DNA of 64,000 bases, taken from Henckelia pumila. Lineage: Eukaryota; Streptophyta; Magnoliopsida; Lamiales; Gesneriaceae. Location: positions 192,644,664 through 192,708,663 of the forward strand of contig NC_133121.1 in the NCBI RefSeq assembly GCF_033568475.1. Direction: 5' to 3'. Both the position numbers and the translations under genes were made by a program. How positions within the stretch are numbered: position 1 is the first letter of the stretch; every line of letters begins with the position of its first letter. Shown here piece by piece: positions 55,776 through 64,000 of the stretch. Below the pieces are notes generated by a model. That model ran no database searches. It was not told where the DNA came from and saw only the letters and a program-made list of their open reading frames with translations.

Positions 55776-57250
55776 TGGCCGCACATCCTGACGACGAGCA
55801 TGAAGATGCACGGGAGTTTATATGGTTGAAGTATGACAAGTGAGTTGTAAATTATTTTAGGATAAATTAAGCATTGCATATAAAATTGAATCAAGTTTAT
55901 GTGGTAATTACAATAATATTGTTAAGATTTGTGTTGTAGAATCACAAGGTTTCCTCTTTCATAACATCTTTATTCTAGACTCAAACATGTGAAGAAGGAG
56001 TATCTTGAAAACATGTCACCCCCGACCAATGACGATGGTACTGGGATGAGTTTGTGCTATGAACCATAATTAGTCTTTGAACTTTTAATGCCTTGTTATA
56101 CATTTAAGCATCATCGTATAAATGTTTTCTTATCAAATGTGCAGAAGAAATACAGATGGGAAGAAAAGGATGACCTGAGATCAGGAAGGTCTGGTACACC
56201 AACACGAAAGAGTTGTACCGTCAGACTATCCACAAATGGCGCACAAAGAGGAGGCATCCTGAGACCGTTAGTGAAGAAAAATGGCCAAAGTGGACGACTG
56301 TTTGGGATTCTCAACCTTGGAATGACACGGCAGCAACATACAAGAATAACAAGAACTCTGAGCCATCAAGATCAGGGACAGGCATGACGAAGCATATTGT
56401 TGGATCCAAGTCTTATGTGATGCATGTTCTCGCCATGGTAATTTATAACTTTTCTCTATTGGTTTATTATGCAAGTTTTATTTCTGAAATTTAACAACAG
56501 ATTTTTATCCTTATTAATACGTACAATTATTATTGATATGTTCCATGTTGTGTCGTAATATTATAACGTAATGTCTCATAATAGATCTTTAATGTCTCGA
56601 CCATATATAAATAGGAAAGTGATATTTATATAATAGGATTCATATATATATTTATTTATAAAATATAAACTAATTTTTCCAAATAATATAACTCATCCGA
56701 AGAAACCAAAAGAGATTCTTCAATCACATGATGTATCGAGGTTGGAAACATCAGCATCAATACTGGTAATGTTTTATAAAATTTATTCATTTTTGGTTTT
56801 ATCATAGTTAACACGTACACATGCATTTGAATTTGGCCGATAATTGTAATTTTATATGGTCATGTATTCTTATAGCGTAAGCAAACGAAGAAGGAGTCGA
56901 CTGTATGGGAGATATATTTGCACACGCATATGGCACATTCGTGGATGAGCACTCCAGATTGATTCATGCAAGTGTAGAAAATTTATAATTTGCAAACATT
57001 ATTGAAAAGGTACATATATAAAGTTTAACCACAGTAACAAATCATAATTATTTCGTACAGGAACAAATGGAAGCGTATTCTCAAGAGGCTATGACTCCAT
57101 TGGAGGATGGGACCATCCCTGATGAACCTACATCCCATGAAATTAATGAACAGGTCATGACCATCATCGGTGGTCCGAGAAGGGGAAGGTAGCATCTAAG
57201 ATGTATCCCGAGGCCATGGCTCCACGTCTGAGAGGATCTGTCGGCGCAGG
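55776..57250 (+). pseudogene. CACTA (En/Spm)-associated plant transposase fragment (Transposase_24-like)
   Basis: Short exon-like blocks in changing frames resemble the plant transposase family found in CACTA elements: MAAHPDDEHEDAREFIW (55776), LKHVKKEYLENMSPP (55980), then at 56140-56440 ELYRQTIHKWRTKRRHPE, WPKWTTVWDSQPWND, NNKNSEPSRSGTGMTKHIVG and SKSYVMHVLAM, then at 56905-56985 GDIFAHAYGTFVDEHSRLIH. The block with SEPxxxGTGxxKHxxGSKSY is the family hallmark. Frames are interrupted and TPase proper is not visible. It lies beside CACTA-type subterminal repeats and a terminus at 57565. Confidence 0.6.
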
Positions 57251-57309
57251 GGCATTCTTTACAAGCTTTACGTGAGGAGGCACGGGATGAGGCAGAAGAA
57301 GCTACTCAA

Positions 57310-57565
57310 AAAGATAGCCATGATTTTACCAAAATAAAACCGCGGCTAAAATTTTTATCCATGGTTTTGTTCAAATCGGTGGCTAAAATAGCAATAGGCA
57401 CAGTTTTGCCAAAACCGTGGCTATTTTAATCACCGTTTTTAAAAAACCGTGGCTAAATTAACCACGGTTTTACATAAAACCATCTCTAGAGTTAGCCACG
57501 GTTTTATGCGCATTTAACCACGGATTCAAAAACCATGGCAAAAACCGAAAATTTCTTTATACTGG
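57310..57565. mobile_element. CACTA-element subterminal repeats and terminus
   Basis: The motif ACCGTGGCTAAA and its inverse TTAGCCACGGTTTT occur about ten times in both orientations between 57320 and 57540, as in CACTA subterminal regions. On the minus strand the block begins CAGTATAAAGAAATTTTCGG, one base from a CACTA terminus. The opposite terminus was not found. Confidence 0.65.
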
Positions 57566-58309
57566 ATATGCACTTGGGTTTGCTCGAGACTTGTTGCAGT
57601 ACGTTCTTGTCGTTATGTATACCCGATGTATTTTCATTTTACATTTTCACCCATTAAATTGATTTAGTGATTTAAAAAAAATGAAATGAATTTAACTTGT
57701 TGCTACTAATTAATATAATGATCAAATGTTTGAAATTATATATAACAGCATTCAATTTTTATATATTGACACGAAAATTACTACTTTTGAAAAGTCCCAA
57801 CTAGAAAATGAATTTTTTTTTTGAATATGCTTGTTTTAGTTACACATTTTAAACAAATATTACTCTCAAACAAACATTTTTATGTTATTAAGTATTAGAG
57901 AAAATCAATCAATTTCAATGCATTGATTTATCAGTGCAAGATGTTTTAATCGTAATTTTTTTCCCAACTCATGTAATATTTTGTGGTGCAAGGGAAATCC
58001 GTTAAAATAAATAATTCATTCACATGGATTCGAACACTAAGTCTCTTATAAGACGGTCTCACGGTTTTTTTTTTTTTTTTTTTTCTTTCAGACGTATCAA
58101 CTTTGTTCATATTTTTAATAAAGTGATACTTTTGGCATCGAAAATAATACTTTTTTATGTGTGACAAAAAAAAGAGATACATTTCACAAAAAAATGACAA
58201 TAAGACCGTGTCACGAGAGTTTTGTGATAACTACGAACAACAATATTACTTATTACTAATTCAATAAGAACATGATTACAATATATATAAGTGAACATAA
58301 TTTTTCCCC
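57566..58309. other. intergenic DNA, no gene seen
   Basis: AT-rich sequence with a poly(T) tract at about 58067-58084. No credible coding region. Confidence 0.4.
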
Positions 58310-58565
58310 AGTTAACTTGTCAAATTTTAGTTTTGGTCCATTAAGTTTTTAAAGTTTAGTTTTGGTCCACTAATTTCTAATATCCGCTTATTTTGGTCCA
58401 GCTGCTGACGTGACATCAGACAAGTCGACAATATTTCACTGTGTTTTCAGCACTTTCTTGTGTCACGTCATCAGTTGGATAAAAATAACCGAAAATTAAA
58501 AGTTAGCGTATAAAATCAAACTTTGAAAACTCAGTCAACCACAAAACCCAAAATTAGACAAAGTT
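58310..58565. repeat. foldback/MITE-like repeat with TTTTGGTCC motifs
   Basis: The left edge AGTTAACTTGTCAAATTTTA and the reverse complement of the right edge AGTTAACTTTGTCTAATTTT-like sequence (about 58520-58565) match with gaps. The unit TTAGTTTTGGTCCA repeats at 58329 and 58356. It is a common style of short plant repeat; a target duplication was not seen. Confidence 0.4.
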
Positions 58566-58679
58566 AGTGGACAACAAAAAAAATAAATTTTGTCTTAGTT
58601 CATTAATAACATGATCAAATTACAAATAGGCTTGTGCTAAGTTATTAGACACCCCCATGGACAACAAGTTTATATTTCT

Positions 58680-58913
58680 TTAGAAGGAGCCTAGATCTGG
58701 CTGCCTACTCAACAACTGTTTTCTTCCAGGACGGCATTCTTCACTGGGATTGCAACCTCGTTGGTATTCATTTTCAGGGTTCGGAGGCGTTTTCTGCGGT
58801 GGAATCCTATTGGCACCCAAGCTAGGATACCGGATCACTTTGCATTCTCCGAATTCCATAGACACCAGCAACAATGCGACACAAACGGCAGCCAGAATCC
58901 TTAGGTTTGCCAT
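58680..58913 (-). CDS. RALF-like secreted peptide, two-cysteine type (copy 2)
   Basis: This 77-residue precursor is closely similar to copy 1. It has a signal peptide (MANLRILAAVCVALLLVSME), then VIRYPSLGANRIPPQ and ENEYQRGCNPSEEC with Cys54 and Cys60. Pro39 replaces the Cys that normally follows RIP, so the first disulfide is again absent. The C-terminal tails of the two copies diverge sharply after GRK/GKR, while the signal peptide and the core PPNPxNEYxRGCNPSExCR are kept, which suggests selection on the core. A TATA box lies about 105-115 bases upstream. The two copies are about 10 kb apart in the same orientation, a dispersed tandem duplication separated by transposons. Confidence 0.75.
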   Translation of the reverse strand: MANLRILAAVCVALLLVSMEFGECKVIRYPSLGANRIPPQKTPPNPENEYQRGCNPSEECRPGRKQLLSRQPDLGSF

Positions 58914-59017
58914 ATTTTCTCCCTCAACTTATATTGGATGAGGGTTTTATTTTTTATTTATTAAAAAAGGAAATTTTTGTTGCTGTTTTGTGTATTTTTT
59001 GTTTTTTTTACTAGGCC

Positions 59018-59027
59018 TATTTATAAG
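59018..59027 (-). promoter_or_regulatory. TATA box of RALF-like gene 2
   Basis: The minus strand reads CTTATAAATA, identical to the box of copy 1. Confidence 0.55.
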
Positions 59028-59293
59028 TTGAATGATCAGTTTTATTTGCGAACCAAGTTAACCAGAAGTTATTTACCTCTGAATTAATATTAATGGACTA
59101 AAATGAAAAGTTTAGGATTATCATTGAATTATGGAGCGTGAGCATCTGCTTAATATATGGGAAAATATATAAATTTTTTGGTTCACCAAATTTGTTCAAC
59201 TTTTTTGTTTTAGTCTGTTAACTCATCAAATATTGGTATTGTGCACAAACTTTTTATTTTCATTTATTTTGCCTCAATTGCAAATATGGTATT

Positions 59294-60075
59294 TGAAAGG
59301 AATATTTTATTCCTTAAAATCATCCTATTTTGAAAAAGAGTTTATTAAATATCTTTTGTCTTTCTTGGACATGAAGTAATTTTTATTTATGTGATTTATT
59401 TCCTATTTGCGATATTGATAAACTGATTAGAATATTTAACATATCATATCTAATATTTATCTTTCTTTATTTGTGTAGATTTGATATGATCAAATCAAAG
59501 GAATTCTACGCCTACAAGGAAATATATTGAAGAAGGATTCTTGGTCTATTTATTTGAGATAGGCGTTCACAAGAAAGGAGAGATAGAGAGAGACCGTGAG
59601 ATTTTCCAAGAACTTCATACACGTACATTGACAGAAGGATTGAAGATCTTTGAAAGCTCAAATCGGTCAAGGTTACTTGATGCTTGAAGAACACTTGAAG
59701 ATCATTGATTGAAGAGTGTTTTGACTATACAAGTTTTTGGCATCAAGATTTTTAACTCCTTACTCTATTTTATTTATTCTATTTTGAATAGAATTTTTAG
59801 GAGTTATTTTTATGGTTTATTTTCTCAATTGTTTTGAGAAATTGAATTTTACAATAATCACTAGTGTTAGGGTTTGTAAAACTCTTTGATTTGTTTTCTA
59901 GTGAAGTTTTGCCTTGAGGCGCTGCAAGAGTATTTTATACTCTTGCTTAAATCATATTGAGTCTATTTATTTGGTTGCTTGTTTATTTTATTTGCGCTTT
60001 AATTTTATTTCGCTGCAAGTTACTCAAGGTATTATTGTAGGTGTGGTCAACATCTTGTGACAACACCTCAAACAG
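59294..60075 (+). repeat. 5' LTR and leader of the SIRE-like element
   Basis: The first 195 bases match 63805-64000 nearly base for base. The right edge is uncertain because the internal deletion removed the primer site; the sequence reaches RNase H near 60080. Confidence 0.75.
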
Positions 60076-60078
60076 TTT

Positions 60079-60516
60079 ATGTGCAACCCCTATTCCCTTA
60101 CAAGTACTTCGGGAGGATGTTTCTACTTGGGAAATAACTTAGTATCTTGGTATAGTAAGAAACAAAATTGTGTCTCACTGTCTACTGCCGAGTCTGAGTA
60201 TGTTGCTGTTGGTAGTTGCTTTTCACAACTCCTTTGGATGAGAGAATTTCTAAATGATTATGATGTTAAGAGTGATACTTCTATTGTGTACTGTGATAAT
60301 TCAAGTGCCATTGATATATCCAAAAATCCAGTACAATACTCTCGAACCAAACACATTGAGATTAGACATCACTTCATTCGAGATTTGGTCGAGAAAAGTA
60401 TGATCTTAATTGAGTTTGTTGGAACTAATAACCAATTAGCTGAAATATTCACAAAAGGTTTGGATTTCGAGAGATTTTTCAGTCTAAGGAAGTCTCTCAG
60501 TATGTGTGCATTATAG
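60079..60516 (+). pseudogene. Copia RNase H, C-terminal part
   Basis: It starts within the STSG motif (LTSTSGGCFYLGNNLVSWYS) and shows the SLSTAESEYVAVGSCFSQLL, VYCDNSSAIDISKNP, SRTKHIEIRHHFIRDLVE and LAEIFTKGLD motifs, ending at 60516. It is open but lacks the RT that should precede it. The ATG at 60079 is probably not a natural start. Confidence 0.88.
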
Positions 60517-61550
60517 AAAGAACCGAGATGTTGAGTGTTGCCAACACCCTGTGACAACACCTTTTCATGCATGTGCATTTTTAGGATCTTAGGCATACTA
60601 TATTCATGCATTCATTCTGTTTTGTGATGTGGTTGATACTTTGTAACCATTGACTAGTTTTCACTCAGGATTCTCATCAAAATTTTTTACAGCTTAATGT
60701 AGATTAATCAAAGAAGAGTTCTGACTTTGTCACGAAGTAGTGGAGGGACGTTCGTATATTTCATGATCTTGTCCCAAGTGAAAAGTGACTTTGTAAATTC
60801 AGAATAACAAAAGAAAAAAAATGATGAAGCTTGAATTGAATCAATCATCAAATTTGATTGATAATCAGAAGCAAATGGAAAAAGCTACCTAAAGGGGTCC
60901 ATTTGAAGATCGTTCCTTTAGTGTGCAGGCTACCACTTCTGCAAAAATAATGAATTGGATATAATAATTTTTCTGAATCCTGAAGTGTTGCTGGGAGATG
61001 TTGCCAACATCGTGGATAACACTTCACTTGTCAACATTTATTTGTGCATAAAATTGAATTTTATTTTTTATGTCACACTCTGTTTTTAGACATAATTAGG
61101 GCATGCATATTTGTGAATATACGAAGCCAAAAGGTTAAAAATTCTGATCGAACAAAATTTTTGATTTTTGCTCTATCCTCTGAATTTTGAATTTGAATGT
61201 GATTGAATTTTGTTTCAGTGGTGTTATATTCTGATGAGGAGTTAAATTTGGAAATATTTGGTGAAATATTTGGTCCGAAATTATCGGAGAAAATCGAAGA
61301 TATTTATTGCCAAATTAAATCGGATTTGTTACCGTTCTCCTCATAGTTACCGTTGGAGATTTTGTTACCGTTGGGGCCTACTCAAAATTCGAGTTAGAAT
61401 AAAAAAAGATTTGGTGCCTTATATGTTTGTGTGCTTATCTGTTTAAGGAAATTTATTATCTCCTTGCTTTGTTTCGCACCATTGTATCATTTGTACTCCC
61501 TATTTTTCCATTGCCTAAAATTTCTTCTCTGTTCACTCTTTCACATTCTA
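60517..61550. other. spacer between RNase H and the 3' ORF
   Basis: Non-coding sequence holding two copies of the GTTGCCAACA...GACAACACC-like motif (60535-60561, 60997-61023). It probably serves as leader for expression of the 3' ORF. Confidence 0.4.
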
Positions 61551-63492
61551 ATGGCAGGAAAATGTTTTGATTCACATGATATTCGTTCTGAAATGGGATA
61601 TACGGAAGATGCTGCGGAAGGTGTCATGGCACCTACATCACCACACCCTGTGGTTGAGCAAGCAATCATTCCTGTTGCCGAGGAACCTGTGCCTCTGGAC
61701 TCCATCGCTCCAGGAGAGCCTGGCAATGCCATCGATGTAGAAAATTTACCAGACATGAGCGTGGTGAATAAGGTGTTTCCCACGAAACCCTTAACTCGCT
61801 GATCCAAGAGACAAGCTGGTTACAACCCAGATTACACTGCCTCCAAAAGATTTCGTGGAAAAGGACAACCATCAAGACCATCTCTGGTGGACACTGAATT
61901 CACCTCTGGGGATGAGAGCTCTGATGAAGACTTCAAGATTGTACGCCAAAAAAGGGGAAATTCAAGTACCCAGGAACCATCTGGAGAAGCTATTCCGGTT
62001 CCTTTTGCCGCTGAAAGTAAATCATCAAGTGATTCCTCTGAGAGTGAGTCCACTGAATCAGGAACTCCACTTGTTGCTGCTACTGTTGTTGAGACAGATG
62101 CACCTGCATCTGTACCTACTGTTGTGGGCACATCTACGGTTCCTCCTGTTCTGCCCGATGAAGAAAAAATGTCAGTAGCCCAGTTCATGGCTAAAATGAA
62201 GAAGTCTAAAGGCAAGAAGCCTACATCCACTGGTACTGCTCCTGTCCCAGAATCTGAAGATGAACCAGATGAGGAGATGCTCGCAGAATTTGCTGACAAC
62301 CACCCTTAACCTTCTGATAGTTCCAGCTCTGATTCGAGTGAAGATTCAGATGCTGAGAAGGAGTTGGAAGAAAAGTCCAATTCTGATGACTCTGAACAAG
62401 AAGAAGAAGGTGCTGAGGAATGTGTTGCCGACACCCTGGACAACACCTTAGGCGAAGAATACCAGGTAAACTCGTCCTATTCATCTGCTTTTTACTCCAA
62501 GGAGATTGCTGATTTCTGGGAGAACTATGCTGATCGAGAGTTTCTGGAGGAGCATAACATTGATGTTGAGAGCTATGGAGCTCAGAACATGGTGAGATTT
62601 TTTGAGGTAAGGAACATACTGTCTACTGTTACTACTGCTGGTCCTTATTGCAGAGAACTGGTGCATGAGTTCTACTGCAATCTCACTGAAGCTGTGAAGG
62701 ATCCTAGATACATGAAGTATAGGAAAGTCTATGTGCGTGGGAAGATCTTCTCTTTCAGCCCTGCCATTATAAATGGATTTCTTCAAACTCCTGCCTCTGA
62801 TGATGCTGCTCTGCCTACCACTGATGAGATGACATCTGTCATCACTGGAGAAATTGTCAGCAGCCAAGTTCACTTTTTTTTACTCTGTCCTCCATAAAAC
62901 TGCTGTGAAGACTTGGAATCCATCCGGAAATTCTAGTGTGGTTACCAAGCATCAAGCCCCTGTCTTGTATGCTATTGGCACTGGAATTGCATTCAACTAC
63001 GGCTGACTCGTGTTTGACACAGTAATGGCTTTTGCAGATGGTGCTCAACCTACATTGAAGCTGCCTTATCCATCACTCATCTATTCTATGCTGCTATCTC
63101 AAGAGATTGAGAAGGATGATGATGAAGCACTTATTGCTCCAGGAGAGTTGCTAAAGATCGCACCTGCTTTGCTTAAAGAAAATCAAAAGACAGACCTTCC
63201 TTGGTATGAGTCTGCTGATGCCGCAGGTGTTGTGGCAGGTGCTGCCAACACCTCCTCTGCCACTGCTGTTTTTGTACCCCTCTCTACTGCTCATGATGTT
63301 GATCCTGCATTCATACAAGCTCAATTGGTGCATGCTGAGTAGAAGATTGCACAAACAAAGGCTGACCTAGCCTATTATGAAGGGTTAAAGGATCACTATG
63401 AATCACTACTAAGCGGAGCTGGCCCTTCTGAACAAGAAGGGGGAGAAGAAAGTGAAGCAGAAGAAGCTGAATATGAGAGAAATCAATTTTAA
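61551..63492 (+). pseudogene. 3' ORF of SIRE-like element with putative plant transposon protein domain
   Basis: From the ATG at 61551 (MAGKCFDSHDIRSEMGYTED) one frame runs to about 62873, broken by TGA at 61800 and TAA at 62307. A one-base change in a T run near 62873 shifts the frame, which continues with TGA at 63004 and TAG at 63340 to a TAA at 63490-63492. The N-terminal half is acidic and Ser/Glu-rich (DSSESESTESG, SSEDSDAEKELEEKSNSDDS). The C-terminal half has FYSKEIADFWENYADREFLE, ELVHEFYCNLTEAV, YVRGKIFSFSPAIINGFLQT and LPYPSLIYSMLLSQ, matching my recollection of the putative plant transposon protein domain (PF20167). Each of the four stops is one C-to-T change from a sense codon (CGA, CAA, CGA, CAG). 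The function is unknown. Confidence 0.7.
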
Positions 63493-63790
63493 TCTTCGTT
63501 TTTAGTTTTTTTTTGTTGGTTTTGCTAGTTTAGATTTTTGTTTATTATTTGTTTAGTTTTTTCCAGATCATAATCAAAACTTTCTTTTATGTGGTTTTAA
63601 CTCTGATATGATTTCTTGATTTGTTTCTCTTATGGTTTCTGATTTGAGGTGTCATAAGCTAGATGTTGCCAACATCTTGCGACAACACCTTTGGATATAC
63701 TTAGGGGGAGAATCTATTCAGGGGGAGTTTTGATTAAGGGGGAGTTTAGTTGATATGTTTGTGAATTAAATATGTTTTGTCCAGAAAGGT

Positions 63791-63804
63791 AAAAAGGGGG
63801 AGAT
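63791..63804 (+). promoter_or_regulatory. polypurine tract of the SIRE-like element
   Basis: AAAAAGGGGGAGAT is immediately followed by the LTR start TGAAAGG. Several nearby GGGGGAG runs (63702-63745) are typical of this lineage. Confidence 0.85.
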
Positions 63805-64000
63805 TGAAAGGAATATTTTATTTCTTAAAATCATCCTATTTTGAAAAAGAGTTTATTAAATATCTTTTGCCTTTCTTGGACATGAAGTAATCTTTATTTA
63901 TGTGATTTATTTCCTATTTGCGATATTGATAAGCTGATTAGAATATTTAACATATCATATCTAATATTTTTCTTTCTTTATTTGTGTAGATTTGATATGA
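63805..64000 (+). repeat. 3' LTR of the SIRE-like element (cut by window end)
   Basis: It matches 59294-59489 with only a few substitutions over 196 bases, so the insertion is fairly young. Confidence 0.9.

Larger units (their letters stand above)
59294..64000 (+). mobile_element. SIRE-like Ty1/Copia derivative lacking most of gag-pol
   Basis: A 5' LTR starts at 59294 (TGAAAGGAATATTTTATTCC) and its copy starts at 63805, running off the window. Between them are only the end of RNase H, a long 3' ORF region and a polypurine tract. Gag, protease, integrase and RT are missing and no primer site is visible, so a large deletion joined the LTR or leader to RNase H near 60080. A long ORF after RNase H is a feature of the SIRE/Maximus lineage. 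Confidence 0.8.

Overview
The window is nuclear DNA from a flowering plant, most likely a dicot and possibly an asterid such as a Lamiales species (the species is inference). The evidence is AT-rich intergenic DNA, GT-AG introns, plant-only gene families (RALF peptide, plant mobile domain, AP180-type ANTH protein) and a dense, nested crowd of plant transposable elements. Most of the 64 kb is mobile DNA. Credible host genes are few: a many-exon FAD-dependent, lycopene-cyclase-family-like oxidoreductase on the minus strand (about 14172-21446), an intronless clathrin-assembly (ANTH) gene (29487-31265, plus) and two small RALF-like secreted peptide genes (48392-48622 and 58680-58913, both minus).

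Layout. 1-7451: the 3' part of an Athila-lineage Ty3/Gypsy element on the plus strand: broken RT-RNase H, an open integrase, then two non-retroviral ORFs before the polypurine tract (a small basic Cys-rich protein and an intronless LONELY GUY-type cytokinin-activating enzyme), then one long LTR with a TATA box. 7452-12714: an older minus-strand Tekay/Del-like element (gag remnant, primer site, LTR), whose LTR is split by a solo LTR of a related family. 14172-21446: the FAD oxidoreductase gene, with a 2387-bp internally deleted Copia element sitting cleanly in one intron. 21.8-28.8 kb: a MITE-like element, solo and decayed LTRs, a Helitron end next to a decayed 3xHMG-box gene fragment, and a hAT-like element nested in a larger TIR element. 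29.5-31.3 kb: the ANTH gene. 31.9-35.1 kb: hairpins and tandem repeats followed by a degenerate plant-mobile-domain (MAIN-like) gene with a GPSGG repeat tail. 35455-46021: a full-length minus-strand Ty3/Gypsy chromovirus with both LTRs and a perfect GGGAT target duplication. 46.3-47.8 kb: two about 171-bp MITEs, each with a perfect 9-bp target duplication. 48-59 kb: the two RALF-like genes flanking a decayed Copia element and a CACTA-type fragment. 59294-64000: an internally deleted SIRE-like Copia derivative that keeps RNase H and a long 3' ORF.

The strongest candidate for an undescribed system is the Athila-type element at 1-7451. It appears to carry, where an envelope-like gene usually sits, one ORF resembling the nucleic-acid-binding Cys-rich proteins of carla-like plant RNA viruses (a family that includes silencing suppressors) and one LOG-type phosphoribohydrolase. 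This would be a retroelement with a defence-related and a hormone-related cargo gene. The family assignments come from motif reading only and need profile searches.
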